Virus record (IMG/VR): IMGVR_UViG_3300037521_000201
Span: 1-38,161 of that record
Reading direction: 5' to 3' (one strand)
Source: a virus
Length of the DNA stretch: 38,161 nt
The position numbers and the translations under genes are program-made. The notes beneath the pieces are model-generated. The model had not been told where the DNA came from. It saw only the letters and a list, made by a program, of their open reading frames with translations, and ran no database searches. Positions 1 to 5,895 of this stretch are shown piece after piece; the stretch's first letter is position 1; each line of letters starts with the position of its first letter.

Positions 1-27
1 TTCAGATTTCTTGCTTTTCTTTCCCAT
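1..27 (-). CDS. 5' fragment of the 116-aa acidic protein gene (repeat copy)
   Basis: These are the first nine codons (MGKKSKKSE) of the gene that is complete at 37652-38002. They are present here only because of the terminal repeat. On the circular molecule this is one gene, not two. Confidence 0.85.
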
Positions 28-51
28 TTTATCCTCAGTTATTTAAAATTT

Positions 52-80
52 ATATTGCCAAAATATACTTTTATTGTCAG
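52..80 (-). promoter_or_regulatory. Candidate promoter of the acidic-gene/lysis operon (left copy)
   Basis: On the minus strand CTGACA (75-80) lies 17 bases before CAATAT (52-57), a plausible sigma-70-type pair. Transcription would read into the 116-aa gene, which has a GAGGATAAA ribosome site before its ATG. The same site occurs in the right repeat at 38027-38055. Confidence 0.5.
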
Positions 81-85
81 TACCT

Positions 86-108
86 AGTTATAAATATTAT
101 TAAGCGCG
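86..108. promoter_or_regulatory. Sequence shared with the early promoter region
   Basis: AGTTATAAATAT followed by ATTAAGCGCG is found here. The same two blocks, AGTTATAAATAT and ATTAAGCGC, occur at 5747-5758 and 5771-5779, where 12 extra bases separate them and the second block is a full palindrome. Here only half of the palindrome is kept. It may be a second, weaker site for the same regulator, lying just upstream of the promoter at 52-80. Confidence 0.4.
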
Positions 109-165
109 TATAGGCTCGAATAAGACATTTTGGTTTTTTAATACACACAAGCACCCTAAGCTCAT

Positions 166-561
166 TTAACCGGCTTCAGCGTTCTGGTACGCTTGTTGTG
201 GGGTTAAATTTCCATCAACCACGTGAACCAGTTGTTTCATGTAGCGAGCGACCCAATCAGCCGGAGCAACGCCTCCGGTATATTCTATTTGCTTTGCTTC
301 AGATTGATTAGTCGAATACTCTTTGTATTTATCCCTTAAGATTTCTTTAAGCCTACCATCACTAGGGATTGTTTTTTCATTTTCCATGATATACCTGAAA
401 AACGGCTTAATTTTGTCTGTTCTTAGTGTTTTTAAAGTTTCCTCAAGTAGTTTGACTTTCATATCAATTAACCCATTAGTGGCTGATCTGTTAAAACTGA
501 CAAATAAATTCATTAGCTGACTTTTAAATATATCCGTTCTTTCTGCGTTCCAATCATTCAT
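166..561 (-). CDS. Hypothetical helical protein, possible helicase loader
   Basis: A 131-aa protein, last gene of the replication operon. The ATG at 561 is chosen over an upstream one at 594 because AAGGGA lies nine bases before it and it follows the initiator stop by two bases. The protein is charged and looks mainly helical. A segment around residues 50-75 ends in an 'IPSDGRLKEIL'-like stretch, reminiscent of small phage proteins that load DnaB-type helicases. Its place directly behind the replication initiator supports that role, but no diagnostic motif is visible. The function is a guess; the gene is secure. Confidence 0.7.
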   Translation of the reverse strand: MNDWNAERTDIFKSQLMNLFVSFNRSATNGLIDMKVKLLEETLKTLRTDKIKPFFRYIMENEKTIPSDGRLKEILRDKYKEYSTNQSEAKQIEYTGGVAPADWVARYMKQLVHVVDGNLTPQQAYQNAEAG

Positions 562-563
562 TT

Positions 564-1313
564 TTAAACGTCCCTTTGTTGTTCTAGCGCCCATTGAATC
601 ATTTCCTCTTGCTCTTGCATGTGTGCAGGTACACTAGGTTTATTGAAAGTACCTGTTTGGTTTAAGTACCCCTCAAACTTTGAGCCAAATAAAGTTTCTG
701 GCCTTAAATATTTTTCTTGATCGGTTCCTTTCCATTCTGCCGACTTTTTGAAGATCACCGTTTTGAAGTTATCAAAAGTAAACCCCTCTTTGAGTCTTGT
801 ATTTATCAATAATTTGGTTTTACCAATATTCGGTTTGTAATTTGATCCAACAATTTGATTTAAGTATTTTACAATTCCTGTTTGTATTGTATTGTCTTGT
901 TCTGTAGTGTTATGTACTGTAGTGTTATGTACTGTAGTCGTAGCAAGCCCAGAGCCTACTCTGGGATCGCTCTGAGTTTGCCCAGTTTCCTCTATCCAAG
1001 CGATTTTAGGCCCTTTTAGAAAATCTATCGCCCGCTTAAATGAGTTTTGAGAAAATCCCGTCATAATTTCAAAATCATCAAAATCGAGAGGCCCAGTTTC
1101 ATTTTCTAACACCCCTCTCTTAGGCATTTTTGACGCTAATTGTATCAACAAAATCCAACAAGAAAATATTTCATTCTTGTTTTTATGTTTGGATAATTTT
1201 AGATAAGAAAGCCCGTCCATTTTGTTTGGTAACGGTATCCACTTGTTTTTTTTATACCTTCTAGATTCTGCAATCTCGAAGTTTTCATCCCAATTTTTTA
1301 TAATAAACGTCAT
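564..1313 (-). CDS. Phage replication initiator with Phg_2220_C-like C-terminus
   Basis: A 249-aa protein. Residues 1-110 resemble the winged-helix N-terminal part of phage replication proteins (an opening KNWDENF, then KMDGLSYLKL). A Thr/Asn-rich linker follows at about 122-145. Residues about 148-218 match the pattern of the conserved phage C-terminal domain (Phg_2220_C): YLNQIVGSNYKPN, then a K-rich helix, FKTVI..K..EW, and a YLRPETLFGSKFEGYLN end. Such proteins bind the phage origin and recruit the helicase. The linker is encoded by tandem DNA repeats (893-943), as in lambda O, where the origin lies inside the gene. Located between an origin-like non-coding region and the possible loader gene. 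Confidence 0.8.
   Translation of the reverse strand: MTFIIKNWDENFEIAESRRYKKNKWIPLPNKMDGLSYLKLSKHKNKNEIFSCWILLIQLASKMPKRGVLENETGPLDFDDFEIMTGFSQNSFKRAIDFLKGPKIAWIEETGQTQSDPRVGSGLATTTVHNTTVHNTTEQDNTIQTGIVKYLNQIVGSNYKPNIGKTKLLINTRLKEGFTFDNFKTVIFKKSAEWKGTDQEKYLRPETLFGSKFEGYLNQTGTFNKPSVPAHMQEQEEMIQWALEQQRDV
893..965. repeat. Iteron-like tandem repeats and hairpin inside the initiator gene (candidate origin)
   Basis: Two perfect tandem copies of TGTTATGTACTGTAG lie at 908-922 and 923-937. A third copy at 893-907 matches at 12 of 15 bases, and a weaker fourth may lie at 878-892. Eleven bases after the array is a perfect hairpin, CCCAGAG-CCTA-CTCTGGG (948-965). Short iterons inside an initiator gene, at the junction between its two domains, are the architecture of the lambda O origin. 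Origin function is inferred from this layout. Confidence 0.6.
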
Positions 1314-1598
1314 TTTGTACCACCAATCTTAAAATGAGGCTCGCGCGAAGATTGGCATAGACACGCAGACTTTCGCAGCTAGAAGCTGACCTCAAAAATT
1401 TAACAGATTACCAATCTTACTTTTTAATATAAAAAACTATTACCCATAGGGTAGTTAAATACTTCGCCCGACCAGTTGCAAGCAAACTGCTACGTAAAAA
1501 CTCGCGAGGTCGGCCAGACGAAGATTCTTAAATTTTAAATTCTGATTTCATAGCAGTTGAAGTTTAATATACAAAATGATTTTCAAATGGGTAGGTAC
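1314..1598. other. Non-coding region with short repeats and inverted repeats upstream of the initiator
   Basis: About 285 bp without a convincing gene. ACCAATCTTA occurs at 1322-1331 and 1410-1419, and the inverse AAGATTGG at 1348-1355 forms an 8-bp inverted repeat with 1323-1330. CAGCT-AGA-AGCTG (1376-1388) is a perfect small hairpin. From 1462 to 1523, CTTCG..CGACC and GGTCG..CGAAG pair around an inner CAGTT..AACTG-type stem, with a CTCGCGAG palindrome also inside. It may be initiator binding sites, an operator or a structured leader RNA. No tRNA T-loop signature was found. Confidence 0.55.
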
Positions 1599-1742
1599 TT
1601 AATTAATAAACGCCTGTTTCCCGTCAGCAATCACAATCGCGGTATCAATTTTCTCGATAATTTTCTTATGTAGAGCAGAATACTTTTCGCGTTCCTCAGT
1701 TCTCGCTCTTGTAACTGCCTTTAGTTCGTAATTTTTAATCAT
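1599..1742 (-). CDS. Small hypothetical protein (47 aa)
   Basis: The ATG at 1742 is preceded by AGAGGTG at a good distance, and the frame runs 47 codons to TAA. The protein is basic and helical in its first 30 residues (MIKNYELKAVTRARTEER...) and ends in KQAFIN. It follows the 56-aa membrane-protein gene by four bases, so it belongs to the same operon. No family was recognised. Confidence 0.6.
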   Translation of the reverse strand: MIKNYELKAVTRARTEEREKYSALHKKIIEKIDTAIVIADGKQAFIN

Positions 1743-1746
1743 TCTT

Positions 1747-1917
1747 TCACCTCTTTGGAAAATATTCATTTATATAGATTACTGTTTTTCTCAATTCCTC
1801 TTCACAATCCGTCGGGTACTTTGACCTTATAATAACTTTCACATTCGGATTGATAAAATCGTAAATGTTGTAAGCCAACAGAAAACAAAATATTAAGAGG
1901 AAAAATTCAGATTTCAT
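1747..1917 (-). CDS. Small membrane-anchored protein (56 aa)
   Basis: The ATG at 1917 overlaps the TGA of the winged-helix gene upstream (ATGA), which implies translational coupling. Residues 5-19 are strongly hydrophobic (FFLLIFCFLLAYNIY), so a single N-terminal membrane segment or uncleaved signal anchor is likely. The remainder is a short soluble tail with one Cys. The reading frame is open for 56 codons and its stop lies in the next gene's ribosome site. No family was recognised. Confidence 0.6.
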   Translation of the reverse strand: MKSEFFLLIFCFLLAYNIYDFINPNVKVIIRSKYPTDCEEELRKTVIYINEYFPKR

Positions 1918-2237
1918 TCTAAAACTTGATACTCATTAAGACCGCCTATAGTTCTGCGCCGCCTGTTTACTGTGAAGCCACCGAAACGGTCTTTTCTTAG
2001 GTGCCTAAGCTGCGCTGAGATTGACGTTTCTGGATAACCTAGCTCATCGCTAATCTCTGAGCAAGTTCGCCAAATTCCGTCAAGCATAAGCTGTTTAATT
2101 TTCTCATGTTGGTTTTCTAATCGGCTATGGTCAATCTTGGGTATGTAGTCGGGCCCGTTGAAATGTGGCTTCGGGTTGTCCATGAACATTGACTCTTGCT
2201 CGCCAAATTCTGGTAGGATTGAGTTATCTTGTTTCAA
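1914..2237 (-). CDS. Winged-helix DNA-binding protein
   Basis: A 107-aa protein with a TTG start, four bases after GGAGGGG. The first 40 residues are polar and probably disordered. Residues about 43-95 form a winged helix: HEKIKQLMLDGIW, then CSEISDELGYPETSISAQLRHL as helix-turn-helix, then a wing of basic residues (NRRRRT). This is typical of small phage proteins with a MarR-like fold whose DNA target is unknown. It sits in the replication operon just upstream of the origin-like region and could regulate or assist replication. The fold call is fairly firm and the function is open. Confidence 0.65.
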   Translation of the reverse strand: MKQDNSILPEFGEQESMFMDNPKPHFNGPDYIPKIDHSRLENQHEKIKQLMLDGIWRTCSEISDELGYPETSISAQLRHLRKDRFGGFTVNRRRRTIGGLNEYQVLE

Positions 2238-2238
2238 T

Positions 2239-2523
2239 TTACCCCTCCAAAGTTTTGATTAAAAGGTTTAAATAAGATGATTCCAAAACCGTCTGACCAC
2301 CTTCCTTGCACTTTAAACCTTGTAAAATATCTAGTGCTAGTTTATTTCTATTCAATGTTAGCAATATTTTTTTATACTTAGCAATCCCAACAGGGTAAAG
2401 CGTGGCGGTCCCGTCATCGTTCATGTGGAGGCCACCTGGTTCACTTCTATCGCTTTGTTTATTTTCACAAACAATCATTTGAATATCTGTACATCTACAA
2501 TTAAACAGATTTTTGTTATCCAC
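2239..2523 (-). CDS. Hypothetical protein (94 aa)
   Basis: The GTG at 2523 directly follows the TAG of the upstream gene, with GGAGG in front. The N-terminal third has three Cys (NCRCTDIQMIVCE), and the C-terminal half is helical and Leu-rich (KYKKILLTLNRNKLALDILQGL). No family was recognised. It sits between a small CxxC protein and the winged-helix protein. Confidence 0.6.
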   Translation of the reverse strand: MDNKNLFNCRCTDIQMIVCENKQSDRSEPGGLHMNDDGTATLYPVGIAKYKKILLTLNRNKLALDILQGLKCKEGGQTVLESSYLNLLIKTLEG

Positions 2524-2718
2524 CTACGGCCTCCTTTGATGTTCATCAGCGTTCTTACAAGTCGCATAATGTGGCCTATGGCCGGTTACTTTGTCTCCAA
2601 TAGTCAGAACGATAGACGTTTTAACACGGTCTACCGCTATTTTACCGCCCTTGGTTGATTCGGCCCAATAGATCGGAGCCTGGCAACTTAAACAGAAAGC
2701 TTCTCGAAAGTTATTCAT
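2524..2718 (-). CDS. Small Cys-containing protein, probable zinc-binding phage protein
   Basis: A 64-aa protein with CLSCQAPIYWA near the N-terminus (residues 9-19) and HYATC near residues 50-54. Together these give a CxxC...HxxxC arrangement. The pattern 'CxxC.API.WA....GK..AVD...H..TC' is common in small phage proteins encoded near replication and recombination genes; their function is unestablished. The context here fits: NinB-like and Sak4-like genes lie upstream. Confidence 0.7.
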   Translation of the reverse strand: MNNFREAFCLSCQAPIYWAESTKGGKIAVDRVKTSIVLTIGDKVTGHRPHYATCKNADEHQRRP

Positions 2719-2742
2719 TGAATTTATCCCCTTACTTAAACA

Positions 2743-3129
2743 TTAATTCTTTTCTATCTGACTATAATCCACTTCATTAGGGGATTCTATATCGATACCC
2801 AACACTAAAGACCCATACCTCTGAATATCTTCTAAAAACTTAATCCATTGCACAGTAGTTAGTTTTGAAGTAGGTATTATAAATGTTCCAATTTTGTCAT
2901 CAAAAAACTGTAGAAACTTGAATTTAACGATCTCTTTGGCCATCTCCCTACTTACTTTCTTACCTGAAAGCCTAGTCATAGCCTCAGATAATTGACCTAA
3001 AACAGGGCCATGAAAATGGCGGTTTTGACCATTAGTTCTCTTTTTCTTGAGTTTTTCAATAGTGTAATCCCCATCTTTTAAATCAGACAGGGATTCAGCT
3101 ATTTTACCGTTTTTGATTTCAATTTTCAT
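2743..3129 (-). CDS. NinB-like recombination protein
   Basis: A 128-aa protein. After a beta-rich N-terminus it has RTNGQNRHFHGPVLGQLSEAM (about residues 36-56), like the R..QN..LH helix of NinB/YbcN-type proteins. A later block, LTTVQWIKFLEDIQRYGS, precedes an IESPNEVD end, typical of related small phage proteins. NinB binds single-stranded DNA and acts in phage recombination. The ATG at 3129 overlaps the stop of the membrane-protein gene upstream. It lies in one operon with the Sak4-like ATPase, and NinG is encoded across the terminal repeat. Family assignment is moderate. Confidence 0.55.
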   Translation of the reverse strand: MKIEIKNGKIAESLSDLKDGDYTIEKLKKKRTNGQNRHFHGPVLGQLSEAMTRLSGKKVSREMAKEIVKFKFLQFFDDKIGTFIIPTSKLTTVQWIKFLEDIQRYGSLVLGIDIESPNEVDYSQIEKN

Positions 3130-3296
3130 TCAATCTTTTCGTTTAAAAGATGAAGCATAATATTATCTATCCTATCAATATTATCATTTAAAAGTTTAAT
3201 CTCTTTTCGTTGGTCTGTTAGCTCATAATATTGGTTTAATAGACAAATAACCACTAGAGACAGAATTAAGAGATCTAAAATTATAATTAATTGCAT
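3126..3296 (-). CDS. Small membrane protein with coiled-coil tail (56 aa)
   Basis: The ATG at 3296 lies inside the end of the gene upstream (stop at 3287), and the TGA overlaps the ATG of the NinB-like gene. Residues 2-20 are a hydrophobic helix (QLIIILDLLILSLVVICLL). The rest has regularly spaced Leu/Ile (EIKLLNDNIDRIDNIMLHLL), which suggests a coiled coil. The fold resembles other small membrane proteins in this phage (1747-1917 and 4786-4986), but no sequence relationship is obvious. Confidence 0.65.
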   Translation of the reverse strand: MQLIIILDLLILSLVVICLLNQYYELTDQRKEIKLLNDNIDRIDNIMLHLLNEKIE

Positions 3297-3559
3297 TTTT
3301 GTTCCTTTCGTTTAAGGTGTTCCAACACTAATTCTTTGAGAAACTCAACAACATCTATAGAAGGATCTTCTGACTCTTTATTAAGATCAAATTCGGATGT
3401 AATATCAATATCTAAAAAAACTACTTTCTGAATAGTATAATGAACCTCCTGTGAATCTGGTTCCTCTGGGACACCAAATCGGCCCCTAGCGCCAGTATGG
3501 CACTCACCTATGTTCTCTTCATATTCTACCTTACAATCTATTTCTGGAAAATCAAACAT
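3287..3559 (-). CDS. Hypothetical acidic protein (90 aa)
   Basis: A 90-aa, strongly acidic protein. It is followed within its own end by the start of the next gene (10-base overlap), and its start lies inside the end of the Sak4-like gene. The middle is beta-like (EVHYTIQKVVFLDIDITSE) and the end is a charged helix. No family was recognised. Tight overlaps on both sides support it as a real operon member. Confidence 0.6.
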   Translation of the reverse strand: MFDFPEIDCKVEYEENIGECHTGARGRFGVPEEPDSQEVHYTIQKVVFLDIDITSEFDLNKESEDPSIDVVEFLKELVLEHLKRKEQKCN

Positions 3560-4601
3560 TATCGTCCTCCGTTATACCTATCAATGATTTACTGTCATTA
3601 AGTAGCTGTTCGTTCTCTGGTGACTGAAGGTTCACTGAGTTTAAATATTCTTCATTAAGTTTATGCCATCCCTCAATTGTATCACATTTTAATATTCTCT
3701 CATCCCATCGATCTTGTGGCTTGGTACTTTTACTTACCCGTTTCATGTGAGTACTGAAAAGTTGTTTCCAGGTTTCAGTTTTGTTAGATGGGTTTCCAGT
3801 TAGAGTATCCCATAAATAATCACCAAATTCATTTACAAATTTGGCTACTTTAACACCCTCATATTCTTCTTTTGTTTTACAGGCTGTTAAGTGCTTGTTC
3901 CACTCTGATCTTTTAGGCTTCTCTTTTTCATCTTCAATAGGAGATTCACCTTGTTCATATTCGTTAAGCTCTGATAAAACCATGTTAAGATCATTCTCAA
4001 TCAAAACGTCTTGAAATAGTCCCATTGGGCTTTTAACAGTGTTATTACCGTTATTCTTGGTTAGAAAGTAGTATTGACCATCTTTAACAACCGTCTGTAA
4101 AACCATAGTAAACAAACCCTCTAAGGTGATAGTCTGGTCTAACATTTTACCGATAGTCTTACATTTTATTTTACCGTTCTCACCCTCTTCTGAATGACTG
4201 AAAAACACTACATTCAAATCAGGTCTTAAGCTATTACAAGCATTTATCACACTCCAAGCGTTTGAAGCTATTTGTGTAAACTTGGTAAACCCCGTTTCAG
4301 AAGCTCTTTTCATGTATTCATTAGCCATTAAATATTGGTAATCATCTATTATTATAGTCTTTATTTCTGGACGGTCTTTTGAAATCTTATTTAACGATTG
4401 AATTATTTGTATAGCGTTATCAGTAACAAAAATATTTGCCGGACCCGTCTCATTCTCTGGATGAAACTTGCTTCTCCATTTTGGAAAAGGCAAAGGCTTT
4501 GATATTATTTGTATTAAAAATGTAGATTCAGAAAGCATATTTCTAAGACTACAACTTTTACCTGTTCCCGACTCACCTATTATTAGTGTTGGATTGCTCA
4601 T
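3552..4601 (-). CDS. Sak4-like RecA-fold ATPase (recombination)
   Basis: A 349-aa protein. The P-loop GESGTGKS is at residues 9-16 and a Walker B-like TIIIDDYQYL at about 86-95. The block NVVFFSHSEEGENG (about 140-153) fits the RecA/KaiC-fold ATPases found in many phages as Sak4-type single-strand annealing proteins. About 120 charged C-terminal residues after position 230 are not recognised. Such proteins assist strand annealing in phage recombination. It lies upstream of the NinB-like gene, which is consistent with a recombination cluster. Its start overlaps the stop of a 53-aa gene by four bases. Confidence 0.7.
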   Translation of the reverse strand: MSNPTLIIGESGTGKSCSLRNMLSESTFLIQIISKPLPFPKWRSKFHPENETGPANIFVTDNAIQIIQSLNKISKDRPEIKTIIIDDYQYLMANEYMKRASETGFTKFTQIASNAWSVINACNSLRPDLNVVFFSHSEEGENGKIKCKTIGKMLDQTITLEGLFTMVLQTVVKDGQYYFLTKNNGNNTVKSPMGLFQDVLIENDLNMVLSELNEYEQGESPIEDEKEKPKRSEWNKHLTACKTKEEYEGVKVAKFVNEFGDYLWDTLTGNPSNKTETWKQLFSTHMKRVSKSTKPQDRWDERILKCDTIEGWHKLNEEYLNSVNLQSPENEQLLNDSKSLIGITEDDNV

Positions 4602-4759
4602 GTTAGTTCTCCCTTAAAATTAACTGTTGTTGTTTTACCGGTCCCTTCATGATATTCTTTTAGTACTCGTTTGATTTGCTCTGTTGCTCCGTTCCCTTTA
4701 ATTCTATCACAGGACAATAGGGTACTCAAAATCAGTTCCATTTGTTGATGGTTATCCAT
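4598..4759 (-). CDS. Small hypothetical protein (53 aa)
   Basis: The ATG at 4759 follows AAGGAGTG at a proper distance. The 53-aa frame ends in TGA overlapping the Sak4-like start (ATGA). The sequence is polar, with one short helix (QMELILSTLLSC) and a later EQIKRVLKEYHEGTGK segment. No family was recognised. Confidence 0.65.
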   Translation of the reverse strand: MDNHQQMELILSTLLSCDRIKGNGATEQIKRVLKEYHEGTGKTTTVNFKGELT

Positions 4760-4785
4760 TTTGGTTTTCACTCCTTAGTTTTTGG

Positions 4786-4986
4786 TTATAAATTGTTTTC
4801 TATATCCTCTAATATGTTGTCAATTTCGTTTATATTTCTTTGTTGATTCAATAGCAGTTTCACGCGCTCAAACATGAGTTGGTGAGATTCGGAAACTTCC
4901 CTTAATTTCCGCCTCTCTCTAATATACATATATATCAAAAAAAGGTTACTTAAAAATGAAATAGTCATCCATGTAACGACACTCAT
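4786..4986 (-). CDS. Small membrane protein with coiled-coil tail (66 aa)
   Basis: The ATG at 4986 overlaps the TGA of the Cro-like gene. Residues 3-21 are hydrophobic (VVTWMTISFLSNLFLIYMY), followed by a basic YIRERRKLRE patch that suggests the N-terminus is outside and the tail is in the cytoplasm. The tail is a long amphipathic helix with heptad-like Leu/Ile. Function is unknown; it could be a superinfection-exclusion or host-takeover peptide, but nothing specific shows this. Confidence 0.7.
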   Translation of the reverse strand: MSVVTWMTISFLSNLFLIYMYIRERRKLREVSESHQLMFERVKLLLNQQRNINEIDNILEDIENNL

Positions 4987-5168
4987 TCGACACCTATTTC
5001 AATAAGGTAATCATTGATAGAATCTATCACCCGCTTTTGCTTTGGGCTCTCGCCTAGCTTATAACGCCTGAGTGCGTCTTGTGATATTTTCATGCCCATA
5101 GCCGCCTCTTTGTGTGAACCGGCTATGTTTTCAGCTTCGGTTAGTTTTGTTGTTAGTCTTTTGGTCAA
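4983..5168 (-). CDS. Cro-like helix-turn-helix protein
   Basis: A 61-aa protein with a TTG start eight bases after AAGGAG. It has a compact helix-turn-helix: AGSHKEAAMGMKISQDALRRY (about 16-36) with a recognition-like helix ending in RRYKLGE, followed by a helical tail. Size and layout fit Cro/CI-type regulators. It is an early gene of the leftward operon and could bind the palindrome at 5771-5784 in that operon's promoter, as autoregulating Cro proteins do. No paired CI-like repressor is seen. Confidence 0.6.
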   Translation of the reverse strand: MTKRLTTKLTEAENIAGSHKEAAMGMKISQDALRRYKLGESPKQKRVIDSINDYLIEIGVE

Positions 5169-5337
5169 TTTCGATCTCCTTATTTTGAATTTTTAATATT
5201 GCGACTTGTATTTCAAGTGCAGCCGTAACTTTTCCCTGGGCGAAAGTCTCGTCAAAATTCTTTTTAGCCACGGAAAATTCTTTCTCGTATCCTTTTTGCA
5301 TCTGGTCTAATTCCTCTAAAATATGATCATAGTTCAT
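5131..5337 (-). CDS. Hypothetical coiled-coil protein (68 aa)
   Basis: The ATG at 5337 follows GAGGGGGTC. The protein is almost wholly helical and charged (LEELDQMQKGYEKEFSVAKK...), which suggests a short coiled coil. It overlaps the Cro-like gene by 38 bases in another frame. No family was recognised. Confidence 0.6.
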   Translation of the reverse strand: MNYDHILEELDQMQKGYEKEFSVAKKNFDETFAQGKVTAALEIQVAILKIQNKEIEIDQKTNNKTNRS

Positions 5338-5474
5338 TACGAGACCCCCTCGTTTTTAACTTTACTAAAACAGTGTTTGCAATAAACTGGGTACGTCTTT
5401 TTCAAATCGAATACATCGCCAGTTACCTCATGTATGCCGAAAAAACAGAATGTTTTGTTTATTAATTTTATCAT
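5337..5474 (-). CDS. Small Cys-containing protein (45 aa)
   Basis: The ATG at 5474 sits in a TAATG overlap with the upstream stop, and GAGGGGTGAA lies in front. The 45-aa product has YCKHC (residues 32-36), an FCFFGIHEVTG segment earlier, and ends NEGVS; a small metal-binding site is possible. Its TAA overlaps the next start by a base. No family was recognised. Confidence 0.55.
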   Translation of the reverse strand: MIKLINKTFCFFGIHEVTGDVFDLKKTYPVYCKHCFSKVKNEGVS

Positions 5475-5728
5475 TATTCACCCCTCAAATACTTTAAACA
5501 TTCATCTGTAATTATATCGTCTTTTGTCATTTCATAAACTAATTCTGATAATATTTCTTCTCTAAACCACACGGCCAAATCCAGTTTATTATATTTTCGC
5601 CCGTTTATTTCAACACCCCAGAACCAGGGCTCATCTTCATCAAATAACGCTGTAACTGTCACAAGTTTTACGTCTTCTTCGCCGACTGGGATTTCCACTT
5701 CAATTTCTGTGTCTAATGAATTACTCAT
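5474..5728 (-). CDS. Hypothetical acidic protein, first gene of the early operon
   Basis: An 84-aa acidic protein. AAAGGAA lies eight bases before the ATG, and a promoter is recognisable at 5759-5787. The first half looks beta-rich (TEIEVEIPVGEEDVKLVTVTA, then WFWGVEINGRKY) and the second half helical. No family was recognised. As the first leftward early gene it is a candidate host-takeover or DNA-mimic protein, but only its position and charge suggest that. Confidence 0.65.
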   Translation of the reverse strand: MSNSLDTEIEVEIPVGEEDVKLVTVTALFDEDEPWFWGVEINGRKYNKLDLAVWFREEILSELVYEMTKDDIITDECLKYLRGE

Positions 5729-5758
5729 ATTTTGATTTCCTTTAGCAGTTATAAATAT

Positions 5759-5787
5759 ATACTAACACTTATTAAGCGCTTAATCAA
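5759..5787 (-). promoter_or_regulatory. Early leftward promoter
   Basis: On the minus strand TTGATT (5782-5787) is followed after exactly 17 bases by TAGTAT (5759-5764), with further TATATT/TATAAC options beside it. It lies about 30 bp before the first gene of the early operon. A 14-bp palindrome overlaps the -35 element and spacer, so it is likely a regulated promoter. Confidence 0.6.
5771..5784. promoter_or_regulatory. Palindromic operator candidate
   Basis: ATTAAGCGCTTAAT is a perfect 14-bp palindrome, flanked by CACTT and (after one extra base) AAGTG, which extend the symmetry. It overlaps the -35 box of the early promoter, where a bound protein would block RNA polymerase. The Cro-like protein encoded in the same operon is the natural candidate to bind it. 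Confidence 0.55.
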
Positions 5788-5825
5788 GTGGAAAATGAAA
5801 ATACTTTGAAATAAATTTTGGGCAA

Positions 5826-5850
5826 AGAAAAACCCTCATTTCTGAGGGCT
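5826..5850 (-). terminator. Rho-independent terminator of the tail operon
   Basis: Read on the minus strand, CCCTCA-GAAA-TGAGGG forms a perfect 6-bp stem with a 4-base loop (5833-5848), followed by TTTTTC. It lies 46 bp after the glycosyltransferase stop and ends the long leftward structural operon before the early promoter. Confidence 0.85.
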
Positions 5851-5895
5851 ATCTGTGTATCGCTAATACCGTTTCGAGCTATTAATAATAATAAC

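Larger units (their letters stand above)
1..186. repeat. Terminal direct repeat, left copy
   Basis: This stretch recurs at the right end (37976-38161) in the same orientation. The copies differ at two positions: A127 against G38102, and G151 against A38126. It covers the first nine codons of the 116-aa acidic gene, its promoter region and the last seven codons of the gene ending at 166. It is either a real terminal redundancy or the overlap left when a circular genome was assembled linearly. The mismatches suggest population variants. Confidence 0.95.

Noticed and set aside
1330-1400. Possible tRNA in the non-coding region
   Set aside because: A TGAGG/CCTCA stem encloses about 47 bases, but there is no T-loop consensus, no anticodon arm and the length is short.
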